A stretch of 12,975 bases of DNA from Verrucomicrobiales bacterium (lineage in GTDB: Bacteria > Verrucomicrobiota > Verrucomicrobiia > Verrucomicrobiales > DEV007). This document shows, one piece after another, positions 5,759 to 12,419 of this stretch. Location of the stretch: NCBI GenBank assembly GCA_013003335.1, contig JABDJT010000080.1:1-12975 (forward strand), given 5' to 3'. The translations under genes were made by a program, and so were the position numbers. Numbering within the stretch: position 1 is the stretch's first letter; every line of letters begins with the position of its first letter. The notes under the pieces are model-generated. The model ran no database searches. It was not told the DNA's origin and saw only the letters and a list, made by a program, of their open reading frames with translations.

Positions 5759-7246
5759 ATGTCAGACGAATCCCCGCAAGAAGAAGTCGAAGAAGACCTC
5801 GATCAATTGCTGCAATTCCGGCGCGACAAGCTCGAGAAACTTCGAGAGCTGGGTGTCGATCCGTTTGGCGGAAAATTCGAAACGACCCATCAGCCCGGCG
5901 AGCTTCGGGAAAATTTCGAGGAGGAAAAAACGGTTCGCGTGGCCGGCCGGATTACCGCTCTTCGCGACATGGGCAAGAGCAATTTCGTCGATCTGTCCGA
6001 TCTCGATGGGCGGATCCAGGCCTTCGTCAACAAAGGCGAGTTGGGAGACGGCGCCTGGGAAATTTACAGGCAGGTCGAAATCGGGGACTGGATTGGTATC
6101 GAAGGCGAAACGTTCACCACGAGAACCGGCGAGCCATCCATCAAGGCAAAATCGGTCACTGTGATTTCGAAATCGCTCCGCCCGATGCCGAATAAGTTCA
6201 GCGGCGTGGTCGACCCGCAAATCAAATACCGCCAGCGTTATCTCGATCTCATCGCCAACGAGCGCAGTCGCGACATTTTCCGGAACCGCTGCGCCATGGT
6301 CGCTGAAATCAGGCAGTTTCTCGGCGATCAGGGATTTCTCGAGGTGGAAACGCCCATGCTTCAGGACGTCCCGGGCGGTGCGGCTGCCCAGCCGTTCGAA
6401 ACGCGACACAACGCGCTCGGCATGGACATGTATCTTCGAATCGCACCCGAGCTCTACCTGAAACGGCTCCTCGTCGGCGGATTCAACAAGGTCTTCGAGT
6501 TGAATCGCAGTTTCCGGAATGAAGGCATCAGCCGCCGTCACAATCCCGAATTCACCATGCTTGAAGCTTACTGGGCATTCGCCGATTTCGAGCAGATGGC
6601 CGATCTCGTCGAGGACATGATCTGTCACCTGGCGGAAAAATTCTGCGGTGGCCTGAATATTGAGCATCAGGATGCCGAGGGAAATGTGACCAAAACAATC
6701 GACCTCAGCCGCCCGTGGCAGCGGACGCCCTACAACGATTTGATCAAAGGCGTCGCCGGCGACGACTGGTTCGACCTCACGCCCGAACAGCGGGTCGAGA
6801 AGTGCAAATCCGAGCTCAACGTCGAAATCTCACCGGAGATGGAAGACTACGAAGTGACACAGCAGGTTTTTGAAAAACTCGTCGAAGAAAAATGCATCGA
6901 TCCAATTTTCGTGACGCACGTTTCGAAGGAGCTGGTGCCGCTCGCCAAGCAGAATGCCGACGACGATTCCATCGTGGATGTCTACGAATTGATCATCAAC
7001 GGCGCGGAAATCTCTCCCGGCTATTCCGAGTTGAATGACCCGGATGTTCAGCGTGCCCGACTGGAGGAACAGGCCGGTGAAGAGATCCAGAAAATCGACG
7101 AAGATTTCCTGCTCGCTCTCGAATACGGCATGCCGTCCGCCGGCGGAATCGGGGTGGGAATCGACCGGCTCATGATGATGCTGACCGGTGCCGAATCGAT
7201 TCGCGATGTCGTCCTTTTCCCGCAACTGAAGCGAAAAATCGATTGA
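5759..7246 (+). CDS. lysS: Lysyl-tRNA synthetase, class II
   Basis: This 495-aa enzyme charges tRNA-Lys with lysine using ATP (E. coli LysS is 505 aa). The N-terminal OB-fold anticodon-binding domain is at about 60-136. Motif 1 is around 183-201 (EIRQFLGDQGFLEVETPML). Motif 2 is at 246-266, from FELNRSFRNEG to NPEFT, and leads into MLEAYWAF. Motif 3 is at 457-475, containing GGIGVGIDRLMMML. The lysine-site region FVTHVSKELVPLAKQNADD...ISPGYSELNDP replaces the more usual 'HYPVEVSPLAKR...IANAYSELNDP', a mild variant. I chose ATG 5759 (MSDESPQEE); ATG 5687 or 5729 would overlap the divergent metallophosphoesterase gene. There is no clear Shine-Dalgarno. A repeat relic (copy D) lies between its end and the convergent opcA. 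Confidence 0.97.
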   Translation: MSDESPQEEVEEDLDQLLQFRRDKLEKLRELGVDPFGGKFETTHQPGELRENFEEEKTVRVAGRITALRDMGKSNFVDLSDLDGRIQAFVNKGELGDGAWEIYRQVEIGDWIGIEGETFTTRTGEPSIKAKSVTVISKSLRPMPNKFSGVVDPQIKYRQRYLDLIANERSRDIFRNRCAMVAEIRQFLGDQGFLEVETPMLQDVPGGAAAQPFETRHNALGMDMYLRIAPELYLKRLLVGGFNKVFELNRSFRNEGISRRHNPEFTMLEAYWAFADFEQMADLVEDMICHLAEKFCGGLNIEHQDAEGNVTKTIDLSRPWQRTPYNDLIKGVAGDDWFDLTPEQRVEKCKSELNVEISPEMEDYEVTQQVFEKLVEEKCIDPIFVTHVSKELVPLAKQNADDDSIVDVYELIINGAEISPGYSELNDPDVQRARLEEQAGEEIQKIDEDFLLALEYGMPSAGGIGVGIDRLMMMLTGAESIRDVVLFPQLKRKID

Positions 7247-7301
7247 ACAGATTCGGAACGGAGTGGAGAAAGACGGAGCGAAGAGCGGAGTCAATCTGTT
7301 C
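7245..7301. repeat. Inverted repeat after lysS
   Basis: GAACAGATT (7245-7253, overlapping the lysS TGA) and AATCTGTTC (7293-7301) are perfect 9-bp complements separated by 39 purine-rich bases. The right arm is part of repeat copy D, so this may be a second, partial or rearranged repeat unit. Stem-loop formation with a 39-nt loop is uncertain. Confidence 0.45.
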
Positions 7302-7324
7302 GGCAAACAAACCCTGTCGATTCG
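7288..7324 (-). repeat. 3'-end palindromic repeat, copy D (lysS/opcA, degenerate)
   Basis: Read on the minus strand, the first 24 positions of the core (7295-7318) match copy E at 21 of 24, but the closing arm (ACCCTGTT elsewhere) is lost. The flank GATTCG (7319-7324) is kept. It ends 3 bp from the opcA stop codon and lies between convergent genes. Confidence 0.6.
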
Positions 7325-7326
7325 AT

Positions 7327-8457
7327 TTAAACCAAAAGCATCTCGCGCACGACCGGCAGCACATCGCACAGCACGCGGTTTCGGCCACCTCTTTGTAAAA
7401 TCTCGGCAACCAGAAAGGCGTCGTCGGGTTTGTGAGTCGGCAACAATTCCACGGTTTCCGCTCCGCCTCCAATTTGGGAAGTCAGCTCCCAGAAAACTTT
7501 TTTCTCACAACGCCGCAGGCGAAATTCGCTATCCGGCGAAAATAACTCCACTTCTTCTATCTCCCCGCCAATTCCACTTTCGCCGGGATGGAGCCGGATT
7601 TGAAGGGGCGCCCGTTCCCCCGATCTCCGGCGGCGGAACCGAAACTCCCCCTCCGACGACGCATCCGGATCCAGTTCGCAACCCAGGCGGGAAGCGGCCC
7701 AGGCTGCAAAGTAAATCGCCGACATTCGGGCTTCATTTCCGAATGAAACATTGATCTCCTCGATCCGCCCGGTTTCCTGCTTGGCTCTCACGTTGTCGAA
7801 ACATTTCGCGATGCCTGTCCGAATCGGGTTCAGCCGCGTAAAACTCAGATCGTGGGGAACGAAAGACGAATTGTCCTCTGACAGCGACCGCTTTAGGCGA
7901 AGGAACTGGGAACGCGGCTCGGTCCAATGTTCGCTGTCGAAAATCAGGCGATCGATTCGGGTATAGAGCCGGTCCGAAAACGCTTCTGAAAAATCGCCGC
8001 GCCACCAGAATACCAGCGGCAGGTCGGAATCGAGATGAGCGAACACGGTGTTTCGAACGAGGCCGGGCGTAGCTCCGGTAAGTTGGAAGGCCAATTGTTC
8101 TGTACAAACCGATTTCCGTTCGTCGCGACCGAGGACCTGGCAATGAGCCTGAACCCAGGAGCGGGCGCTGACGTCGCCGGCACTATTGGCTGAAATCAGG
8201 ATGGAACGGCAGGCTGCCTCCTCGACGATTCGTGCCAGATTTTCCGCGTCTGCCGCAAGTGTTTCCGGATCTTCGCTGTAGATCGCCAAATTGATCAGCG
8301 ACGCCCGGGCGATCCCCGTTTCATCGCCTTCGTCAGACGCAAAAATTTCCTGGAGTTTCCGGTCCACGCGCTGGATCGGGACTTCCTGGCCGAGGAACGC
8401 CAGATCTGGACTTGTCGTTTCGATTTTTGAAACTACGGCGGCTTTCCGTTCCGTCAA
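7327..8457 (-). CDS. opcA: OpcA-family glucose-6-phosphate dehydrogenase assembly protein
   Basis: This 376-aa cytoplasmic protein of the OpcA family is associated in cyanobacteria and actinobacteria with assembly or activation of glucose-6-phosphate dehydrogenase. Recognisable parts are the regulator-like first domain (ASLINLAIYSEDPETL... about residues 52-95), the ERKSVCTEQLAFQLTG strand pair and the diagnostic VFAHLDSDLPLVFWWRGDF (about 138-156). The second domain has YFAAWAASRLGCEL. The only in-frame start fitting the N-terminus (MTERKAAVVSKIE) is TTG at 8457, unusual in this window. No Shine-Dalgarno is seen. In many genomes opcA follows zwf; here neither zwf nor another pentose-phosphate gene is adjacent. 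It is divergent from the esterase gene (45-bp gap) and convergent with lysS. Confidence 0.8.
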   Translation of the reverse strand: MTERKAAVVSKIETTSPDLAFLGQEVPIQRVDRKLQEIFASDEGDETGIARASLINLAIYSEDPETLAADAENLARIVEEAACRSILISANSAGDVSARSWVQAHCQVLGRDERKSVCTEQLAFQLTGATPGLVRNTVFAHLDSDLPLVFWWRGDFSEAFSDRLYTRIDRLIFDSEHWTEPRSQFLRLKRSLSEDNSSFVPHDLSFTRLNPIRTGIAKCFDNVRAKQETGRIEEINVSFGNEARMSAIYFAAWAASRLGCELDPDASSEGEFRFRRRRSGERAPLQIRLHPGESGIGGEIEEVELFSPDSEFRLRRCEKKVFWELTSQIGGGAETVELLPTHKPDDAFLVAEILQRGGRNRVLCDVLPVVREMLLV

Positions 8458-8502
8458 AATGTTCGCTGAACGGCCGATTTTCCGGCAAACTGGAATTGCT
8501 CC

Positions 8503-9414
8503 ATGAAAATGCTGCTTTTTTTCTCTGCCTTTTGCTTTCCGCTACTGCTCTGCGCTCAGGAAGGGAAAAGCACGACTGACTCAATCTGGGTCAAACCACC
8601 GTCCGACCAGGTATTGAAAAACACCCCCGGGCTCGAGCATCACACCTTCGAAAGCGAAGCAATGGGGACGAAAGTTGGATTCTGCGTCGTATTGCCAAAA
8701 GCGTACAAATCCGAATCGGAACGCCGTTTCCCGGTCGTCTACTGGCTCCACGGCGGAGGCGGGAATGAATCGCGAGACGTGTGGAATTCGATTTTATGGA
8801 ACGAGCTGGCTGAAGCAGACGAAATCGAGCCGGTCATCCTCGTCTATCCAAACGGCCATCGCTCCGGCTACATGGATCACGCAGACGGAAAATTGAACAA
8901 CGAAACGATGATCATCCGGGAGCTAATTCCCCTGATTGATCAAAAATTCCGCACCATTCCAAAGCGCGAAGCCCGCGCAGCACACGGTTTCTCGATGGGA
9001 TCGAGCGGCTGTCTCCGATTTGCCATCAAGTATCCGGATTTATTCTGCTCGGCGGTGGCCTACGGCGGCGGTGCCGTCGATCTCGCCTCCTCAAAAAGCC
9101 AATTCATCCTCGATATCCTGGAACGGAACCTGAACAGCGAGCCGAAACGAATTCGCCAATTCAACACCTATCAATTTCTCGAAGCGAATCACGAAACTGT
9201 CCGGAAAAATGGAATCGAGTTTTTGATGGTTTGCGGAGAAATAGACTCGTGGATGAAATCGGCTGAAACATTTCAGGTGGCGCTCCGCGCGAAAAATCTG
9301 AAAAGCGAATTGGTTGGTGTCCCTGCCGTCGGCCACAATTACCGCAAACTCCACGAGATGGAAGGCAAGCGAGCGGCAAAATTCCAGGACCGGGTCTTCC
9401 AGGCCGGAAAGTAG
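8503..9414 (+). CDS. Secreted alpha/beta-hydrolase, putative esterase (esterase D/feruloyl-esterase-like)
   Basis: This 303-aa protein begins with a signal peptide (MKMLLFFSAFCFPLLLCA, cut before QEGKS). The Cys at 17 lies at a poor lipobox, so lipoprotein status is doubtful. The mature part matches the PF00756 'putative esterase' fold: FPVVYWLHGGGGNES (oxyanion region, about 77-90), VILVYPNGHRSGY, then the nucleophile elbow GFSMGS with Ser164. The other triad members are likely Asp248 (CGEIDSW) and His278 (VGHNYRK). It probably acts on ester bonds of polysaccharide substituents or other exported substrates; specificity is not visible. It starts at ATG 8503 with a weak GGAA upstream. It is convergent with the DUF1501 gene, the stop codons being only 4 bp apart. 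Confidence 0.85.
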   Translation: MKMLLFFSAFCFPLLLCAQEGKSTTDSIWVKPPSDQVLKNTPGLEHHTFESEAMGTKVGFCVVLPKAYKSESERRFPVVYWLHGGGGNESRDVWNSILWNELAEADEIEPVILVYPNGHRSGYMDHADGKLNNETMIIRELIPLIDQKFRTIPKREARAAHGFSMGSSGCLRFAIKYPDLFCSAVAYGGGAVDLASSKSQFILDILERNLNSEPKRIRQFNTYQFLEANHETVRKNGIEFLMVCGEIDSWMKSAETFQVALRAKNLKSELVGVPAVGHNYRKLHEMEGKRAAKFQDRVFQAGK

Positions 9415-9418
9415 CCGA

Positions 9419-10798
9419 TCAGCTCAACAGTTCTGACACCGGTCCGTAATTTCCGTCCACCAGGAAATGGGGCCGACCGCTCAAATCGGTGACCATCTCC
9501 GTTTTCGGATCGATCCCGCAATTTTGATACAGGGTCGCAAAAACCTCCTGCACGTGCACGGGGCGTTCCACCGGTTCGCCGCCGACTGAATCCGTCTCAC
9601 CGATCACCCGACCGCCCTGAATTCCTCCTCCGGCGATCAGGACCGATTGCGTTTTCGGCCAATGATCCCGGCCTCCTTTCGGATTGATTTTCGGCGTGCG
9701 GCCGAATTCTCCCCAAACAATCACAGTCGTCGTTTCGAGCAGCCCCCGTTCATCCAAATCTTCCAGAAACGTGGCCAGGGCTGCATCAAAAACCGGCAGG
9801 TATTTTTTGGAAAGCTTCTCAATGGTGCCTTCGCGATTGGCGTGCCAGTCCCACGCCCCGAAAGCGACCGTCACGCAGCGGACGCCAGCCTCGACCAGAC
9901 GCCGCGCGAGCAAAAACTGCTGCGGGTCCTGCGGCGCACCGCCAAACGAGGCATCAGTCGGCTGACCGGTTCCGTATCGATCCCGGACGGCTTGCGGCTC
10001 GCGAGTCAGGTCCATGGCCTGCGCCATTTTTCCGGAGGTGAGAATCCCAAAGGCCTGTTTCTGATATTCATCAATTTCCGCATCTTCGACCGCTTCACCG
10101 ATTTGCTCGAGATTCTGCAACAACCCGCGCCGATCCCCCAACCGCGGCAGATCGATCCCGTTCAGCGTCAAATCGGCTTTTCCCTTTCCCGAAATCGCAA
10201 ACGGCACATGCTTCGGCCCGGTAAACCCCGGCCAGGAAACCTTGTCGGATCCGATGTGGGTGCCCCGGTTGTTATAGGGCCCGTAGCTCATTTTCGGCGC
10301 GGCATCGACATAGGGTGCAATTCCGTTTCGCGGTCCGAGCAGTTGCGAGACGACCGAACCGAAACCGGGCCAGCCGCCAGCCGGCTCGTTGTCTTCCGGT
10401 CTTCCGCCCGGACGGCCGGTGTAACAGTGAAACGACTCATGCCGATTGACCATCCCAGTCAGGGTCCGGATCACGGAAAAACGCTTGTGGGACCTGGCAA
10501 GATTCGGAAGCAGTTCGCAAAAATGTGTACCTGGGATCGACGTTGGAATCGGGCCGAATGATCCGCGAATCTCCGCATTGGCGTCCGGTTTCGGGTCGAA
10601 AGTTTCGTGCTGAGTCGGACCACCGGGCAGGTATACCATCACCACCGACCCCTGTTTTCCTGATGATGCGCCGGCTTCCGCCCGTAGCAGGTCTGCCAGG
10701 GAGACCCCCCCCGCGGCGAGCGCTCCGGCCTGAAGAAAGTTCCGGCGGCTGCGACCGTCGCAAAATCTGGCGTTTGAACCGGAAGGAATCGTGATCAT
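9419..10798 (-). CDS. Tat-exported DUF1501 protein
   Basis: This 459-aa complete member of DUF1501 has an alkaline-phosphatase/sulfatase-like fold and is abundant in Planctomycetota and Verrucomicrobiota, usually of unknown activity. A twin-arginine signal is at 16-25 (RSRRNFLQAG, twin Arg 18-19), followed by the hydrophobic AGALAAGGVSLADLL. Family blocks are YLPGGPTQHETFDPKPDA (56-73), ELLPNLARSHKRFSVIRTL (95-113), AWDWHANREG (316-324), WGEFGRTPKINPKGGRDHWP (362-381) and VHVQEVFATLYQNCGID (414-430). The His and Asp residues in these blocks may bind metal, by analogy to the superfamily. It lies 22 bp downstream of the Gfo/Idh/MocA gene on the same strand, so the two probably form an operon. 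No Shine-Dalgarno is evident at ATG 10798. Confidence 0.9.
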   Translation of the reverse strand: MITIPSGSNARFCDGRSRRNFLQAGALAAGGVSLADLLRAEAGASSGKQGSVVMVYLPGGPTQHETFDPKPDANAEIRGSFGPIPTSIPGTHFCELLPNLARSHKRFSVIRTLTGMVNRHESFHCYTGRPGGRPEDNEPAGGWPGFGSVVSQLLGPRNGIAPYVDAAPKMSYGPYNNRGTHIGSDKVSWPGFTGPKHVPFAISGKGKADLTLNGIDLPRLGDRRGLLQNLEQIGEAVEDAEIDEYQKQAFGILTSGKMAQAMDLTREPQAVRDRYGTGQPTDASFGGAPQDPQQFLLARRLVEAGVRCVTVAFGAWDWHANREGTIEKLSKKYLPVFDAALATFLEDLDERGLLETTTVIVWGEFGRTPKINPKGGRDHWPKTQSVLIAGGGIQGGRVIGETDSVGGEPVERPVHVQEVFATLYQNCGIDPKTEMVTDLSGRPHFLVDGNYGPVSELLS

Positions 10799-10820
10799 CG
10801 GAAGTCTTCGTGAAAATCGC

Positions 10821-12302
10821 TCACACCTGTTCGGGTATCACCCACGGGTCACGATAGTTCCGCGTCAGCAATTCATTCGCCTTCGCAACTTGCCCGCCAT
10901 CACCGGTGAATTTTTCATTCACCGGATCGAAATCGAGAATCGGGCCGAGAGAATAATTCGTCGATGCAAGATCGCCGCCGACCACTGCCTCGACGTTCGC
11001 CTGGATCGTCTCAAACGCCTCCATCACTCGGGGATCATCGCCGAGCTGGTATTTCGGTTTCTCCGCCATTGAGGCCTGTTTTCCGACGCGCGCGGCGATG
11101 TTGCCGAGGTGGCACAGGGCACTGGAATAATGCCCGTGTTCCGGACCTGCGTTGCAAAGCTGGGGATCACGCGCACGAATGGACGTGATGAAACTCTGAA
11201 ACGGTCCACCGGGAGTGATTTTGTCAGGCGTGCCGCCGGAAACGGATTCGCCTTTGTCAGAACCGGTCTTGTAAAATTTGTTCCCGCGAATCACCCCTTC
11301 GGTTGTGTAGTATTCATTCAGCACCTTGCGCGGGAATTTGTCTTTCACCTTGTTGTCGACCAGCCCGCGCGTTTCGAACACCATCAACACGTCATCGTAT
11401 TCAAAAACGGAAAGATGCATGTTCGGCGTCTCTCCCTGGTCCTCGTATCCGAGCCGACCCCCTAGCCCCCAGACTTTCGTCGGCATCGTCGCCCCATCAA
11501 TCGCCCACCGCGCGACGTCCATTTCGTGGACGCCCTGGTTACCCGTGTCTCCGTTTCCAAAATCCCAAAACCAATGCCAATTGTAGTGCACCAGGTTTCC
11601 GTGATAAGGCTGCATCGGAGCGGGCCCGAGCCACGCATCCCAATTGATGTGAGCCGGTGGTTTTTCCTGCGGCTCTTTGAAGCCGATCGACCAGCGCGGC
11701 TTGCAGCAGTATCCCTTCGAAACGAGCAGCTTGCCGTACTTCCCGGATTTTACCGCTGCGATTTCTTTCGCGCGGCCGTCGCTCGATCGCTGCTGGGTGC
11801 CATGTTGCACGATCCGATTGTACTTTTTCGCCGCCTCGATCACTTTCCGCCCTTCCCAGACGTTGTGGGACATCGGCTTTTCCACGTAGACATCCTTGCC
11901 AGCCTGGCAGGCAAAAATCGTGTTGATCGAATGCGTGTGATTGCAGGTCGCGATTGAAACGACGTCCAAATCTTTATCCTCCAACGCCTGACGAATGTCG
12001 TTCACCGTATTCGGTGCTTCGTTGCCGGTTTTGTCGCGGATCTGTCGTTGACGGGGTGCGAACTGCTTTTCGTCGATATCAATCAGTGTCGTCACGACCA
12101 CATTGTCCTGCCCCATGAATCCGCTGATGTGGGAACCTCCCCGGCCTTTGATACCGCATACTCCGACGTTGATTCGTTCGTTTGCCCCGATGATTTGTGC
12201 GCCGAGTTTGGAAGTCGAAACGTTAACCAAATGGACGCCGGTCGCGGCCGCGGCGGATCTTTTCAAAAAACGACGGCGAGTGGAACGGGGTTTCGAGTTC
12301 AT
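10821..12302 (-). CDS. Tat-exported Gfo/Idh/MocA-family oxidoreductase
   Basis: This 493-aa NAD(P)-dependent sugar oxidoreductase has the long, exported form typical of Planctomycetota/Verrucomicrobiota. The Tat signal is STRRRFLKRSAAAATG (7-22). The Rossmann nucleotide-binding segment INVGVCGIKGRGGSH is at 44-58, with an acidic strand end at LIDIDE (73-78). The conserved EKP is at 141-143 (VYVEKPMSHN). The C-terminal sheet domain shows HWFWDFGNGDTGNQGVHEMDVARWAI, which carries the usual catalytic Asp/His region. I chose ATG 12302 because it puts the Tat motif about 7 residues from the start; the in-frame ATG at 12326 adds 8 residues. The substrate is unknown; members act on sugars, including oxidation at C3 of glycosides. 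It leads the pair with the DUF1501 gene downstream. Confidence 0.93.
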   Translation of the reverse strand: MNSKPRSTRRRFLKRSAAAATGVHLVNVSTSKLGAQIIGANERINVGVCGIKGRGGSHISGFMGQDNVVVTTLIDIDEKQFAPRQRQIRDKTGNEAPNTVNDIRQALEDKDLDVVSIATCNHTHSINTIFACQAGKDVYVEKPMSHNVWEGRKVIEAAKKYNRIVQHGTQQRSSDGRAKEIAAVKSGKYGKLLVSKGYCCKPRWSIGFKEPQEKPPAHINWDAWLGPAPMQPYHGNLVHYNWHWFWDFGNGDTGNQGVHEMDVARWAIDGATMPTKVWGLGGRLGYEDQGETPNMHLSVFEYDDVLMVFETRGLVDNKVKDKFPRKVLNEYYTTEGVIRGNKFYKTGSDKGESVSGGTPDKITPGGPFQSFITSIRARDPQLCNAGPEHGHYSSALCHLGNIAARVGKQASMAEKPKYQLGDDPRVMEAFETIQANVEAVVGGDLASTNYSLGPILDFDPVNEKFTGDGGQVAKANELLTRNYRDPWVIPEQV

Positions 12303-12374
12303 CGGTAAATTGTAAAAAACCGCCATCCAGCTGACACGGAAAATCGGGGGCGCGAAGCAGCCAAGGGCCTGCCA

Positions 12375-12417
12375 CGATCCAACAGGGTTGGTTTGGCGAA
12401 CAGACCCTGTTGGTTCG
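12375..12417. repeat. 3'-end palindromic repeat, copy E (second DUF1501 gene)
   Basis: This is the best-formed copy, with core 12381-12411. Arms CGATCCAACAGGGT (12375-12388) and ACCCTGTTGGTTCG (12404-12417) pair at 13 of 14 positions around a 15-nt loop, TGGTTTGGCGAACAG. Within it GTTT and GAAC can form a small inner stem with one G-U pair. It ends 2 bp from the stop codon of the DUF1501 gene (12420-12422). Being nearly symmetrical, it is not clearly stranded, and it has no U-tract. Confidence 0.8.
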
Positions 12418-12419
12418 TT

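Noticed and set aside
5762..6667. 301-codon antisense frame opposite lysS
   Set aside because: It mirrors lysS codon use and has no recognisable domain.
7255..7290. Three CGGAG units after lysS as a tandem repeat
   Set aside because: The spacing is uneven (15 and 12 bp) and the units are very short in a purine-rich stretch.
715..8468. Shared 9-mer TGTTCGCTG in two divergent spacers (715-723 and 8460-8468) as a common operator
   Set aside because: A single 9-mer match is close to what chance gives in 13 kb, it is absent from the lysS spacer, and it has no symmetry partner at the first site.
9647..10561. 304-codon frame on the plus strand opposite the DUF1501 gene
   Set aside because: The minus strand carries a complete Tat-signal DUF1501 protein; the plus-strand translation is low-complexity and Arg-rich.
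211..12417. The repeats as integron attC sites, since they follow genes at their 3' ends
   Set aside because: The genes are housekeeping (sufU, bioA, lysS region) and lie on both strands rather than in one direction. The copies lack the RYYYAAC/GTTRRRY core-site pair layout, and no integrase is present.
211..12417. The repeats as ordinary intrinsic terminators
   Set aside because: No copy is followed by a T-run on either strand, several have imperfect outer stems, and the loop sequence is conserved, which terminators do not require.
211..12417. A CRISPR array
   Set aside because: The repeat copies are 1.8-5 kb apart with genes between, and no cas genes are visible.
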